NCBI GenBank assembly: GCA_017458185.1
Contig: JAFTFY010000014.1
Location: forward strand, 62,001-126,000
Origin: Neisseriaceae bacterium
GTDB lineage: Bacteria > Pseudomonadota > Gammaproteobacteria > Burkholderiales > Neisseriaceae
DNA: 64,000 nt
Direction: 5' to 3'
The notes beneath the pieces are model-generated. The model saw only the letters and a program-made list of their open reading frames with translations. It did not search any database and was not told the DNA's origin. Positions within the stretch are counted from its first letter, which is position 1, and every line of letters begins with the position of its first letter. Of this stretch, positions 1-8,090 are shown piece after piece. A program made the position numbers and the translations under genes.

Positions 1-79
1 CAGCGTTGGCTCGCCTTGCTGTATTATCTATACTATCTGCGGCTTCGCCGCCTTGCCTGTTTTTGGTCTGAATTGACTA
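1..79. repeat. Neisseria-type dispersed repeat, copy 1
   Basis: The core CCTTGCTGTATTATCTATAC, followed by a TCTGCGGCT block, recurs at 45502-45581 with few changes. From memory it resembles a short repeat common in Neisseria meningitidis and N. gonorrhoeae that ends near a TATA-GTGGATTAA terminal motif; here it ends in GACTATAC. It runs to the window edge, so its left end may be missing. No gene is visible in bases 1-190. Confidence 0.45.
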
Positions 80-123
80 TACTTTCAGGCTACCTGAAAT
101 CATTAAATCTGTTCTCCGTAGTT

Positions 124-163
124 AGGAGATTGCCACGCTCGCTTTGCTCACTCGCAATGACGG
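124..163 (-). repeat. REP-like palindromic unit (GTCATTGCGAG...GTGGCAATCTCC)
   Basis: On the minus strand it reads GTCATTGCGAG, a variable GC-rich middle, then CGTGGCAATCTCC. The same frame with different middle hairpins occurs at 15576, 15753, 35878, 39751, 57583, 58123 and 58341. An uptake sequence follows at about 172-186. Confidence 0.7.
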
Positions 164-190
164 TTAAAGTTCAGGCTGCCTGAAAATCAT

Positions 191-736
191 TCAAACCCTT
201 TTGCCGTCTAAATAGCAAGTTCGTCCTGCGATGTAATGTAGCGTTTTTAATTCATCTGGGGCGGTTTCAAATAGCCAGTGTCCGCCGTCAAAAATACGGC
301 TATCCGCCCAAGCGGACAAAATTTCGCCCATAAATAAATCGTATTTTTGTTGCATTTCTTGCTCATCAATTAAACGGCAGATTAACCAAGCGGCACAATT
401 TTTAACTAATGGCACATTAAAGCCGTCTTGATAAAACATCTCAATACCGTCCATTTTGTTGGGCATAGAAAAACGACTGTTTTCACCTAAATGAAAAAGC
501 AGGTCTTTTTGAGTAAAAACAGGCAGTTGCACGGAGAAGTAACCGCTTTTTTCAATCAGTTTTCGTGTATAAGCACCGCTGTTAATAACGGCGGATACTT
601 TATCGTAATCCAAAGGACACACCCATGAAGCCGACATAGCATTTTTAATCTCATCGGACTGTGCAGAAATAATGGTAGTCGCCCCGTGATTTAATAAACG
701 GTAGGCTTTTTCTAATGGAACAGAAATAATGCTCAT
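191..736 (-). CDS. Flavin reductase-like (FMN-binding split barrel) protein
   Basis: The 181-residue product has the pattern of the flavin reductase-like family: an N-terminal stretch ending in an AMSASWVCPL segment, where FMN-binding proteins of this fold contact flavin, then NSGAYTRKLIEKSGYF and a C-terminal cap with an LHYIAGRTCY segment. Such proteins bind FMN in the cytoplasm and either reduce free flavin or act as flavoprotein oxidoreductases. The substrate cannot be read from sequence. The start has a good ribosome site (AAGGA about 10 bases upstream). An uptake sequence separates it from the SMR gene upstream. I am confident of the fold, less of the activity. Confidence 0.75.
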   Translation of the reverse strand: MSIISVPLEKAYRLLNHGATTIISAQSDEIKNAMSASWVCPLDYDKVSAVINSGAYTRKLIEKSGYFSVQLPVFTQKDLLFHLGENSRFSMPNKMDGIEMFYQDGFNVPLVKNCAAWLICRLIDEQEMQQKYDLFMGEILSAWADSRIFDGGHWLFETAPDELKTLHYIAGRTCYLDGKRV

Positions 737-847
737 TTTGAATATTCCTTATTTAACTTTCAGGCAGCCTGAAATCGTTTTGTTTTATGCAAACTTTACG
801 ATTTGCTTGATTGGTCGAAGACCGACCCTACAACTTTTCGCATTTTT

Positions 848-1177
848 TTAATGTACACTCATTTTTGAAAAAAATCCCATAATCAATACGCCTGAAACAA
901 TCATTGTAATACCGATAATTGCAGGTATATCTGGTTTTTCCGCAAAAACAACAATGCCAATAATGGCAATTAACACCATACCCAATCCGCCCCAAACGGC
1001 ATACGCAACGCCAACTGGTAACTGTTTGAAAACAATGGAAAGTAAATAAAATATAATCGCAAAAATCGCAATCGCACTAATCCCAAAAAAAGGTTTAGCA
1101 AAACCATTGCTTAATTTTAATAAAGTGGTGGAAATTGTTTCTAAAACAATACACACAATTAATAAAAACCACGCCAT
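848..1177 (-). CDS. Small multidrug resistance (SMR/EmrE-type) transporter, copy A
   Basis: The 109 residues form four hydrophobic helices with little loop, the SMR architecture. The membrane-embedded glutamate used by EmrE to couple proton and drug binding is present as Glu13 in an IVLETISTTLLK context, and the third helix holds the family segment VAYAVWGGLG. SMR proteins work as dimers in the inner membrane, expelling cationic compounds or guanidinium. A near-identical copy lies at 2092-2421, with 104 of 109 residues the same. The DUF3861 gene lies just upstream on the same strand. The ribosome site AAAGGA directly follows the end of an uptake sequence. Confidence 0.9.
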   Translation of the reverse strand: MAWFLLIVCIVLETISTTLLKLSNGFAKPFFGISAIAIFAIIFYLLSIVFKQLPVGVAYAVWGGLGMVLIAIIGIVVFAEKPDIPAIIGITMIVSGVLIMGFFSKMSVH

Positions 1178-1204
1178 TGTTTATTCCTTTTCAGGCTGCC
1201 TGAA

Positions 1205-1489
1205 TTATTTTTTTCCTTTTACAATTTTCATTATTTCGCCAAAATGCACAGCCAAGTCATTAAAAAACGCTTGATTTTTATTTTCCAAAATCAATTCCCC
1301 CAACAGTTTCAATCCTAACGCAAGACGCAGTGCGTCATTTCCGCTCACGATATTTGTATCGGTTTTTGCCAAAATGTCGGCAAGATTATCGTGAGTGGGC
1401 ATATTACAAATTAACGGCGGCTCATTAACGCTGTTGCCGTCTTTATCGGTAATGTGTTGAACCGTAATCGTATAATGATGTTGTTTCAT
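1205..1489 (-). CDS. DUF3861-type small protein, copy A
   Basis: A 94-residue soluble protein starting MKQHHYTITVQHITDKDGN. The start matches my memory of the DUF3861 family, whose function is unknown. No catalytic motif, signal or membrane segment is visible. It lies directly upstream of an SMR transporter gene in both copies of the duplication, so the two are probably cotranscribed. It differs from copy B at 2449-2733 by five residues, four of them near the C-terminus. An AGGA ribosome site precedes the start, and uptake sequences bound the gene on both sides. Confidence 0.65.
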   Translation of the reverse strand: MKQHHYTITVQHITDKDGNSVNEPPLICNMPTHDNLADILAKTDTNIVSGNDALRLALGLKLLGELILENKNQAFFNDLAVHFGEIMKIVKGKK

Positions 1490-1520
1490 TTTTTATCCTA
1501 TCTTTCAGGCAGCCTGAAAA

Positions 1521-2069
1521 TTATTCAATATCCTTAATCCATTTCGCAGGCACGCCGCCGTAAATGGTGTTGGCTGGGACATTTTTATTCACCACTGCTC
1601 CTGCGGCGATGACGGCGTTTTCGCCAATGGTAACGCCTGGCAAAATGGTTGCCCCAGCACCAATCCACGCATTTTTTTTAATATGCACAGGGCTTAAAAT
1701 CACGCCACGCCGTGTTTTGGGGTTTATATCGTGATTGACCGAAATAATTTTCACCTGCGGTGCAATTAACACATTATCTTCAATCACAATGCCGCCTAAA
1801 TCGGTAAAAACGCAAGCGGTGTTAATAAAAACATTCTTGCCAATGCGTAAATGCCTGCCAAAATCGCAATACAAAGGCAGGTTAATATGCACACTGTCAT
1901 CAATTTCGCTTTGCGTGATTTTGGATAATATCTTTCTAATTTCAGGCTGCGTTTTGTATGTTCCTGATAATTCAGTAATTAACGCTGCATTTTCATCAAC
2001 GATTTGGTGAATTTCAATAAAATCATCACTGCCAGCGGTAATTAAAGTGTTTAAGGGAAATTTGTGCAT
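1521..2069 (-). CDS. Sugar O-acetyltransferase (left-handed beta-helix, maltose acetyltransferase type)
   Basis: The 182 residues have an N-terminal helical part and then hexapeptide repeats (GKNVFI, DNVLIA, KNAWIGAGATILPGVTIG, ENAVIAAGAVV), ending NTIYGGVPAKWIKDI as in the Maa/NodL/LacA group. A catalytic-type histidine is present in the ISVNHD segment. These trimers transfer acetyl from acetyl-CoA to a sugar hydroxyl in the cytoplasm; the acceptor here is unknown. The gene sits between the two copies of the SMR/DUF3861 pair, all on the minus strand. The start has an AAAGGA ribosome site. Confidence 0.85.
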   Translation of the reverse strand: MHKFPLNTLITAGSDDFIEIHQIVDENAALITELSGTYKTQPEIRKILSKITQSEIDDSVHINLPLYCDFGRHLRIGKNVFINTACVFTDLGGIVIEDNVLIAPQVKIISVNHDINPKTRRGVILSPVHIKKNAWIGAGATILPGVTIGENAVIAAGAVVNKNVPANTIYGGVPAKWIKDIE

Positions 2070-2091
2070 TTTTTATCCTTTTAACCATTTT

Positions 2092-2421
2092 TTAATGTAC
2101 ATTCATTTTTGAGAAAAATCCCATAATCAATACACCTGAAACAATCATTGTAATACCGATAATTGCAGGTATATCTGGTTTTTCGGCAAAAATAATAATG
2201 CCAATAATGGCAATTAAAACCATACCCAATCCGCCCCAAACAGCATACGCAACACCAACTGGTAACTGTTTGAAAACAATGGAAAGTAAATAAAATATAA
2301 CAGCAAAAATAGCAATCGAACTAATCCCAAAAAAAGGTTTAGCAAAACCATTGCTTAATTTTAATAAAGTAGTAGAAATCGTTTCTAAAACAATGCACAC
2401 AATCAATAAAAACCAAGCCAT
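2092..2421 (-). CDS. Small multidrug resistance transporter, copy B
   Basis: Four-helix SMR protein of 109 residues with the coupling glutamate at position 13. It differs from copy A at five positions (A35S, I41V, a VV to II pair, and S to N near the end), all conservative and none at the active glutamate, so both copies look functional. Some SMR proteins work as heterodimers of two linked genes. The near identity here suggests recent duplication rather than a specialised pair. It lies upstream of the acetyltransferase gene and downstream of DUF3861 copy B. Confidence 0.9.
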   Translation of the reverse strand: MAWFLLIVCIVLETISTTLLKLSNGFAKPFFGISSIAIFAVIFYLLSIVFKQLPVGVAYAVWGGLGMVLIAIIGIIIFAEKPDIPAIIGITMIVSGVLIMGFFSKMNVH

Positions 2422-2448
2422 TGTTTATTCCTTTTCAGGCTGCCTGAA

Positions 2449-2733
2449 TTATTTTTTTCCTTTTACAATTTTCATTATTTCGCCAAAATGTGGGGATAAT
2501 TCTTTGAAAAACGCCTGATTTTTATTTTCCAAAATCAATTCCCCCAACAGTTTCAATCCTAACGCAAGACGCAGTGCGTCATTTCCGCTCACGATATTTG
2601 TATCGGTTTTTGCCAAAATGTCGGCAAGATTATCGTGAGTGGGCATATCACAAATTAACGGCGGCTCATTAACGCTGTTGCCGTCTTTATCGGTAATGTG
2701 TTGAACCGTAATCGTATAATGATGTTGTTTCAT
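2449..2733 (-). CDS. DUF3861-type small protein, copy B
   Basis: Second copy of the 94-residue protein, 89 of 94 residues identical to copy A. The changes are N29D and four substitutions in the QAFFKELSPHF segment near the C-terminus. It is the first gene of the five-gene minus-strand block DUF3861-SMR-acetyltransferase-DUF3861-SMR. Its start again follows an AGGATAAAAA leader and an uptake sequence. Function is unknown; linkage to the transporter in both copies suggests a shared role but does not prove it. Confidence 0.65.
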   Translation of the reverse strand: MKQHHYTITVQHITDKDGNSVNEPPLICDMPTHDNLADILAKTDTNIVSGNDALRLALGLKLLGELILENKNQAFFKELSPHFGEIMKIVKGKK

Positions 2734-2815
2734 TTTTTATCCTATCTTTCAGGCAGCCTGAAAAATTATTTTAATCGTATGATTTTTTTAGTGGGGCGAA
2801 ACCCCACCCTACGAT

Positions 2816-3871
2816 TTATTTCAAATTTGCTTTGAAAAATTCTTCAAATTTATCAAACGGAATTTTTTTATCGTATAAATCCGTGTGATTTGCCCCTTTG
2901 ACGATAAACAGTTCCTTATTTTTGCTGCCCAATGTTTTGAAAGCGTCTTCGCTAAAATAACGAGAGTGGGCAATTTCGCCATGAGCCATTAAAACAGGCG
3001 TTTTCAGTTCATCGGCGTAGGTTAAAATTTTATCGCTCATCATCGCCAAAGCGTTGGTATTGCTCCACGCACCGTTTGAATTAAGCGAACGAGGGTGAAA
3101 ACCCCGTTTGGTGCGGTAGTAGTCTTTGTATTCACGCAAAAATAAAGCGTCCGAATCTTTGACCTGCGACAGACCGTTGGCAGGATAAGTCGTTTTGCCC
3201 TGTTCAAAATCCGTCCAGCGTTGCAAATTTAGATTTTTTTTCGCTTCAAATCGAGCATTTTCATTGACGCTATCGTTATAGCCTTTGGCTGTAACCCTTG
3301 TCATATCATACATGGTTGTGGTTGCCACGGCTTTAATGCGTGTGTCGCTAATCGCCGCATTCAACGCAAATCCGCCCCAGCCACAAATGCCCAAAATGCC
3401 GATTTTGTCTTTATCCACAAAGTCTTGCACGCCCAAAAAATCCACAGCCGCACTAAAATCTTCGGTGTTAATATCAGGACTGGAAATGTCTCGCACTTCG
3501 CCGCCGCTTTCGCCTGTAAAACTGCCGTCAAACGCAAGCGTTACAAAACCCCTTTCCGCCAGAGTTTGAGCATGCAGTCCGCTGGACTGCTCTTTCACCG
3601 CACCGTAAGGACCGCTAATCGCAATCGCAGGCAGTTTGCCGTCTCGTTTTTTCGGCAAATACAAATCGCCAACCAGCGTAATGCCATAGCGGTTTTTGAA
3701 TGTAACTTTTTTGTGTTCCACTTTATTGCTTTGCGGGAAAGTTTTATCCCATTCACTCAACTGCGACACAGGAAGATTTGGATTTTGTGCGTTTTGTGCA
3801 TAAGTCATAGAAGTGGCTCCTAACATAAAAATCGCCAAAGTTAAGGCAGAAAATGCAGATTTTGCTTTCAT
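2816..3871 (-). CDS. Secreted alpha/beta hydrolase (YcjY-like)
   Basis: The 351-residue protein begins with a Sec signal peptide, with probable cleavage after TYA near residue 25. The mature part is an alpha/beta hydrolase: GPYGAVKEQ oxyanion region, a nucleophile elbow GICGWGG with cysteine where serine is usual, an aspartate-bearing strand, and a C-terminal GANHTDLYD segment supplying the histidine. A cysteine at this elbow also occurs in dienelactone-hydrolase-like relatives of E. coli YcjY. The substrate is unknown and the location probably periplasmic. An AAGGAG ribosome site fixes the start. It appears to be a single-gene unit. Confidence 0.8.
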   Translation of the reverse strand: MKAKSAFSALTLAIFMLGATSMTYAQNAQNPNLPVSQLSEWDKTFPQSNKVEHKKVTFKNRYGITLVGDLYLPKKRDGKLPAIAISGPYGAVKEQSSGLHAQTLAERGFVTLAFDGSFTGESGGEVRDISSPDINTEDFSAAVDFLGVQDFVDKDKIGILGICGWGGFALNAAISDTRIKAVATTTMYDMTRVTAKGYNDSVNENARFEAKKNLNLQRWTDFEQGKTTYPANGLSQVKDSDALFLREYKDYYRTKRGFHPRSLNSNGAWSNTNALAMMSDKILTYADELKTPVLMAHGEIAHSRYFSEDAFKTLGSKNKELFIVKGANHTDLYDKKIPFDKFEEFFKANLK

Positions 3872-4002
3872 TTTGAATGCTCCTTACTACGAATTTAGGC
3901 TGATTATAATCAGATACAAAATAGAGAAAAATGGGGTAAAATGGATAAGATTTATCTTTAATTGATATAAAATAACGCTTTCAGGCAGCCTGAAAGCCAA
4001 AA

Positions 4003-4024
4003 AAGACGGCATATTTGCCGTCTT
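4003..4024 (-). terminator. Rho-independent terminator of the Old Yellow Enzyme gene
   Basis: AAGACGGCA, a TATT loop and TGCCGTCTT form a perfect 9-bp stem. On the minus strand it is followed by TTTT. It begins 23 bases past the stop codon at 4047. A single uptake sequence lies just beyond it. Confidence 0.8.
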
Positions 4025-4046
4025 GTTTTATTAAATAAGATGACGA

Positions 4047-5129
4047 TTACCTAACAAACCAAGCCATTTTTTCCCATAAATTTTGTGGCATTTGGTAGTC
4101 ATCGGCACTTTGGTTTAAGTCGATGGTATTGCGGATATTTGCAAAATTGCCGTCTTTTACACGCAGGGCAAAATCAGGGTTTGCCAACACGCCCAAGCCG
4201 ATAGCGGTAAATTCTGCCGTGCCTGTATTAAATGCGTCAATCGCTTGTTGTGGCGTACGCAATCCGCCCACACCGATGAGAGCAATATCGGTATTTTGCA
4301 ACTTCTCGTGAATAATATCCAAGCGTGTGCGATTGGTATCCGCACCACGCCGAGCCTTGTTATAAAAGCCTTGCAAAGAAATATGAATATATTGCAAACG
4401 GCGGCGTGCTAATTCATCAACCAAAGCCAGCGTATCTGTCATTGTAATACCGTCTGCAAACGGTTCTTCGGGCGTAATACGATAGCCGACAATAAACTTT
4501 GGATTATCTTGACAGGCAGCCTGAACGCTTTCTAACACTGCCACTGGAAAACGCAAACGGTTTTCTAAACTGCCACCGTATTGATCAGTGCGATGATTGT
4601 GGTGCGGCGACACAAATTGTTGCAATAAATAATTATTCGCACCGTGAATTTCTACGCCGTCAAAACCAGCCGCCATTGCACGGCGAGTGGCTTGTCCAAA
4701 ATCGGCAATGGTTTGTTCAATTTCAGACAGGCTAATTTCGCGTGCGTTTCTCTCTGCGTCCGCACTGGGGGCAACCACGCCTAAACCGTCCGTTGCGTCA
4801 GGCAAAGTTTCCTTACCGCCGTGATGAATTTGCAAAATCGCCAACGCACCTTGCGATTTAATGGTATCGGCAACTTTTTTCAAATGCTCAATATCATCAT
4901 CACAACAAGCATTTGGCTCACCGACAAAAGCACGAGACTGCGGATTAACCGCCGTTGCCGCCGCAATAAACAAACCAAATCCAGCCGCACGAGGTTTGAT
5001 ATACGCCAACTCTTCGGCTGTTGCGTGTCCGTTTGTATCCGATGACCAGTGTGTCATCGGAGCAACTGCCAAACGATTTTTTGCCACAACGCCATTATTA
5101 AAGGTGTAACGATCCAAAATATTTGCCAT
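4047..5129 (-). CDS. NADH:flavin oxidoreductase, Old Yellow Enzyme family
   Basis: The 360-residue product is a TIM-barrel flavoprotein: VAPMTHWSSD near the N-terminus, LQIHHGGKE at strand 3, the active-site segment DGVEIHGANNYLLQQFVSPHHNHRTDQYGGS, and a C-terminal FMN phosphate-binding GVGGLRTPQQA. These enzymes use NAD(P)H to reduce activated double bonds; the natural substrate is unknown. I place the start at 5129 because AAGGA lies correctly before it; an in-frame ATG at 5153 would add eight residues without a ribosome site. The divergent LysR gene at 5412 is a likely regulator. An uptake sequence within the gene encodes QAAC. Confidence 0.88.
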   Translation of the reverse strand: MANILDRYTFNNGVVAKNRLAVAPMTHWSSDTNGHATAEELAYIKPRAAGFGLFIAAATAVNPQSRAFVGEPNACCDDDIEHLKKVADTIKSQGALAILQIHHGGKETLPDATDGLGVVAPSADAERNAREISLSEIEQTIADFGQATRRAMAAGFDGVEIHGANNYLLQQFVSPHHNHRTDQYGGSLENRLRFPVAVLESVQAACQDNPKFIVGYRITPEEPFADGITMTDTLALVDELARRRLQYIHISLQGFYNKARRGADTNRTRLDIIHEKLQNTDIALIGVGGLRTPQQAIDAFNTGTAEFTAIGLGVLANPDFALRVKDGNFANIRNTIDLNQSADDYQMPQNLWEKMAWFVR

Positions 5130-5259
5130 TTTGATTTTTCCTTGTGTTTTCAATATGTGCGTATTTTAATTAAATTGTTTTTATGAATAAATAGGATAAA
5201 AATGAAAACACTGTTCGGAAAAGATGAATAATCTCGGAAGTAAATTATTTTTAGAAACC

Positions 5260-5333
5260 TGAAACCTTTGCAAAAGGCGTAGATGTGGTAGATTTTAAGG
5301 CGTAGTAGCACAGAAAAACGAAGACATAACAAA
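5260..5333 (+). repeat. Short dispersed repeat, copy 1
   Basis: TGAAACCTTTGCAAAA, then GTAGTAGCACA and CGAAGACATAACAAA. The same blocks in the same order and orientation occur at 48869-48943. The first block resembles, from memory, the ends of IS5/IS1106-type elements of Neisseria, so these may be remnants or non-autonomous elements. It lies in the divergent region between the Old Yellow Enzyme and LysR genes and could carry their promoters. Confidence 0.5.
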
Positions 5334-5411
5334 CTTACGATGTATTTATTTCATAAAAACACAATAAACAAAGTAAAATACTCAAATTGTTCAATAAATC
5401 AGGCTAATTCA

Positions 5412-6311
5412 ATGAAAGAACTTTTGTATGATATGGCGTTATTTGTGGCTACGGTGCGTGCTGGTGGATTTTCTCGTGCGGCGGAAAATGTTGGTATGGC
5501 TAAATCCACGCTTTCCACTCGCATTAGTGCGTTAGAGTCCAGTTTAGGTTTGCGACTACTTAATCGCACCACACGAAAAATTGAACTCACCGAAGCGGGG
5601 CAAATTTACTTTGACCAAGCCTGTGCGATTTTAGATGAAGCAGAAAACTTGCGTTTGCGTTTGCATAATCTGCGTCAGCAGCCAGCAGGCACGATTACGC
5701 TCACCACCACAGACGATTTTGGCAAAATTTTTCTTGCCAATGTAATTGATGAATTTTGTGCAGAATATCCGCAAATTCGCTTGGATATTCACTTATCGCA
5801 AACAATGGACGATTTAATTTCACAACGATTTGATTTAGCAATAAGAATGGGCAGAATGCCTGATAGCAATTTAATTGCTCAGCAAATCGGCACGACACAT
5901 TTACGCCTATATGCCACTCCTGAATATATTGAAAAAATAGGCAATCCAAACACACCTAATCAACTGCCTAATAGCGGTTATATTTTGTTTAAAAGTGATT
6001 TTGTCAGCGAAATTGTGCTGAATAATAATGAAAAAAGCGTTGTTATTCCAGTTTCAGGCAGCCTGAACTCAAATAGTCCAGGAATGAATGCTCAACTTGC
6101 TATGGCAGGTAACGGCATTGCATTACTGCCTGATTTAGTAGCATATCCGCTCTTACAACAAGGCAGGCTGAAAGCCATTTTGCCGCAATACCAAAGCAGC
6201 GAACAACCAATTTACGCCGTAACCACCAATCGCCTACTACCAGAAAAAACGCGTTTGTTGATTAACTTTTTGAAAGAAAAGTTGAAAATGATTTATTTTC
6301 AGGCAGCCTGA
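5412..6311 (+). CDS. LysR-family transcriptional regulator 1
   Basis: From the chosen start the product is 299 residues, standard for LysR. The N-terminal winged helix-turn-helix reads ALFVATVRAGGFSRAAENVGMAKSTLSTRISALESSLGLRLLNRTTR; a periplasmic-binding-like effector domain follows. An upstream in-frame ATG at 5340 would add 24 residues that do not belong to the family; neither start has a strong ribosome site. It is transcribed away from the Old Yellow Enzyme gene, the usual layout for a LysR regulator and its target. An uptake sequence encodes SGSL inside the effector domain, and a second forms the final FQAA plus stop. Confidence 0.88.
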   Translation: MKELLYDMALFVATVRAGGFSRAAENVGMAKSTLSTRISALESSLGLRLLNRTTRKIELTEAGQIYFDQACAILDEAENLRLRLHNLRQQPAGTITLTTTDDFGKIFLANVIDEFCAEYPQIRLDIHLSQTMDDLISQRFDLAIRMGRMPDSNLIAQQIGTTHLRLYATPEYIEKIGNPNTPNQLPNSGYILFKSDFVSEIVLNNNEKSVVIPVSGSLNSNSPGMNAQLAMAGNGIALLPDLVAYPLLQQGRLKAILPQYQSSEQPIYAVTTNRLLPEKTRLLINFLKEKLKMIYFQAA

Positions 6312-6326
6312 AAAAAGGATAACACC

Positions 6327-7226
6327 ATGAAAACCCGCGAAAACTACAACGACATTTATTTATTTATAACGGTTGCCGAAATGGGCAGTTTTACCCAAGC
6401 GGCAGGGCGATTGGATATGGCACAATCGAATGTAAGCCGTGCGGTATCGGCTTTGGAAGAGCGGCTTGGCGTGCGTCTTTTGGTGCGAACCACACGCAAA
6501 ATCGCACTCACGCAGGCAGGCGAAATGCTTTATTTGCGTGCTAAAAACGCCTTTGACCGCATAGACAACAGTCTTAATCTGATTGATAACTGGCGAGAAA
6601 CACCGTCAGGCGTGGTTCGCATTACCGCCGCACAATATGTTATCGATAAAGCCTTGTTGCCCAAACTCGTGGGCTTTCCAGAACGCTATCCTGATATTCG
6701 CATTGAATTGCTGTCGGAAAATCGCTTTATCAATATTATTGACGAACATTTTGACGCAGGCGTGCGTTTAGGCAGCGATATTGCAGACGGTATGATTGCA
6801 CTCAAACTTGATGACGAAATTCAAATGGCAACCGTGGCAAGCCCTGACTATTTGGCTCAACACGGTATACCCAAAACGCCGCAAGACTTGGCAAGTCATT
6901 CGTGCATTGCCTATCAACTGCAAACAGGCGGCATTTATGCGTGGGAATTTCAGGACGACAAAGCCAACACCTACCGCCACAAACCGCAAGGACAATGGGT
7001 TTTTTCGGACGATTATTTAGCCATCACCGCCGCCCTAAACGGCTGGGGCATGGCATGCGTGCCATTAAATATGGTGCAAGAATATTTAAAAAACAATCGC
7101 TTAATCAGAGTATTGAGCGAATACAATAAATCGCTACCCGCACTGTATTTATACTACCCACACCGCAACACAACCCCCGCTTTTCGTGCGGTGTTGGAAT
7201 GGTTGAAAACAGGAAGCAGGGAGTAG
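6327..7226 (+). CDS. LysR-family transcriptional regulator 2
   Basis: A 299-residue LysR protein with the N-terminal DNA-binding domain (LFITVAEMGSFTQAAGRLDMAQSNVSRAVSALEERLGVRLLVRTTR) and a C-terminal effector-binding domain. It starts 16 bases after the first LysR gene, with AAGGA supplied just after the uptake sequence that ends that gene, so the two are probably cotranscribed. The DNA-binding domains are similar but clearly not a recent duplication. The inducer and targets cannot be told. Downstream, an 8-bp hairpin (7247-7267) lacks a T-run. Confidence 0.88.
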   Translation: MKTRENYNDIYLFITVAEMGSFTQAAGRLDMAQSNVSRAVSALEERLGVRLLVRTTRKIALTQAGEMLYLRAKNAFDRIDNSLNLIDNWRETPSGVVRITAAQYVIDKALLPKLVGFPERYPDIRIELLSENRFINIIDEHFDAGVRLGSDIADGMIALKLDDEIQMATVASPDYLAQHGIPKTPQDLASHSCIAYQLQTGGIYAWEFQDDKANTYRHKPQGQWVFSDDYLAITAALNGWGMACVPLNMVQEYLKNNRLIRVLSEYNKSLPALYLYYPHRNTTPAFRAVLEWLKTGSRE

Positions 7227-7346
7227 TGAGTAGTGAGCAGTTGTTTCGTCAATCCTGCAGATTGACGGATAAATTCTGATAATGCTTCGAGAACCTTTCA
7301 GGCTGCCTGAAACATTCTCAAAAGATATGAGACAAGGCAAATATTT

Positions 7347-7925
7347 ATGTTAAAAAAAATCCTTAAAATCATCGTTTGGATAATAATTATTTTGTTCGTT
7401 TTGCTTGTGCTGTTGATACTTTTATCAATAGGTTATAAACCTTATGGTGAGTTTAGAGAAGCAAAAAATGATAATCTTAATAAAATCAAAATATTAACCC
7501 AAGCAAAACCCGAAGAGTTGCTTTTGTATCGCCGCAAAGAATTGCTTAATGCTCATAGTAGTAGAATTGATATTTGCTATGTTAGTTATATTAAATTAGA
7601 CAGAAACCACGATATAACACCATTAAAACTACAAAATGACGGTTTTATGCAAGTTAAAAAATCATCGTGTGTGGCTAATGCAAATAATTTAGCCGATTTA
7701 ATTCCACAGCAATCAGCCCCCTTGTTTCATTATTTAGGAGAAACAAAATACGATAAAAAGTTTTTGGTTTATGGGTATTTAAAAAATTTGGATATTACTT
7801 CTATCAGCGATACACAAACGCAAATTTGGCATAAAGCAGGATACGAAATAATCTTCTTCCCACAAAAAAACATTATCAGAGTTAATCGATTACGCTTCAA
7901 ATGTGGTTTTTGGACTTGCAACTAA
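7347..7925 (+). CDS. Hypothetical single-pass membrane protein
   Basis: The 192-residue protein is not recognised. Residues 7-30 form a strong hydrophobic helix after three lysines, which suggests an N-in anchor and a periplasmic globular part rich in lysine, asparagine and tyrosine. The C-terminus FKCGFWTCN has two cysteines that could pair in the periplasm, along with those at ICYV and SSCV. Base composition is AT-rich compared with the LysR genes upstream. The start has a modest AAGG site. It stands alone between uptake sequences. Confidence 0.6.
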   Translation: MLKKILKIIVWIIIILFVLLVLLILLSIGYKPYGEFREAKNDNLNKIKILTQAKPEELLLYRRKELLNAHSSRIDICYVSYIKLDRNHDITPLKLQNDGFMQVKKSSCVANANNLADLIPQQSAPLFHYLGETKYDKKFLVYGYLKNLDITSISDTQTQIWHKAGYEIIFFPQKNIIRVNRLRFKCGFWTCN

Positions 7926-8090
7926 ATGTATAACCAAACAGTTTTTCAGGCTGCCTGAAAGTCTTATTTCTCTTTCGTTATAAACATATAAACAATCAAT
8001 CTTTGTATTCAAAAACTTTCCTTTTATGATAACAGTCAAGCCTTTCAGGCTGCCTGAAATGTTATTTATCATCATCAAAAGGAAAACATT

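Larger units (their letters stand above)
838..2763. repeat. Tandem duplication of a ~680-bp SMR/DUF3861 block flanking an acetyltransferase gene
   Basis: Bases about 838-1520 and 2082-2763 are near-identical direct repeats with a 1244-bp period. Both copies contain the two genes, their leaders and the uptake sequences between and beside them. The 1521-2069 acetyltransferase gene is the single-copy filler. Substitutions are scattered, so the duplication is old enough to have diverged slightly. Confidence 0.9.

Noticed and set aside
5340..5411. Longer N-terminus for LysR 1
   Set aside because: Would add 24 residues before the winged helix, beyond family length, through a dispersed-repeat leader.
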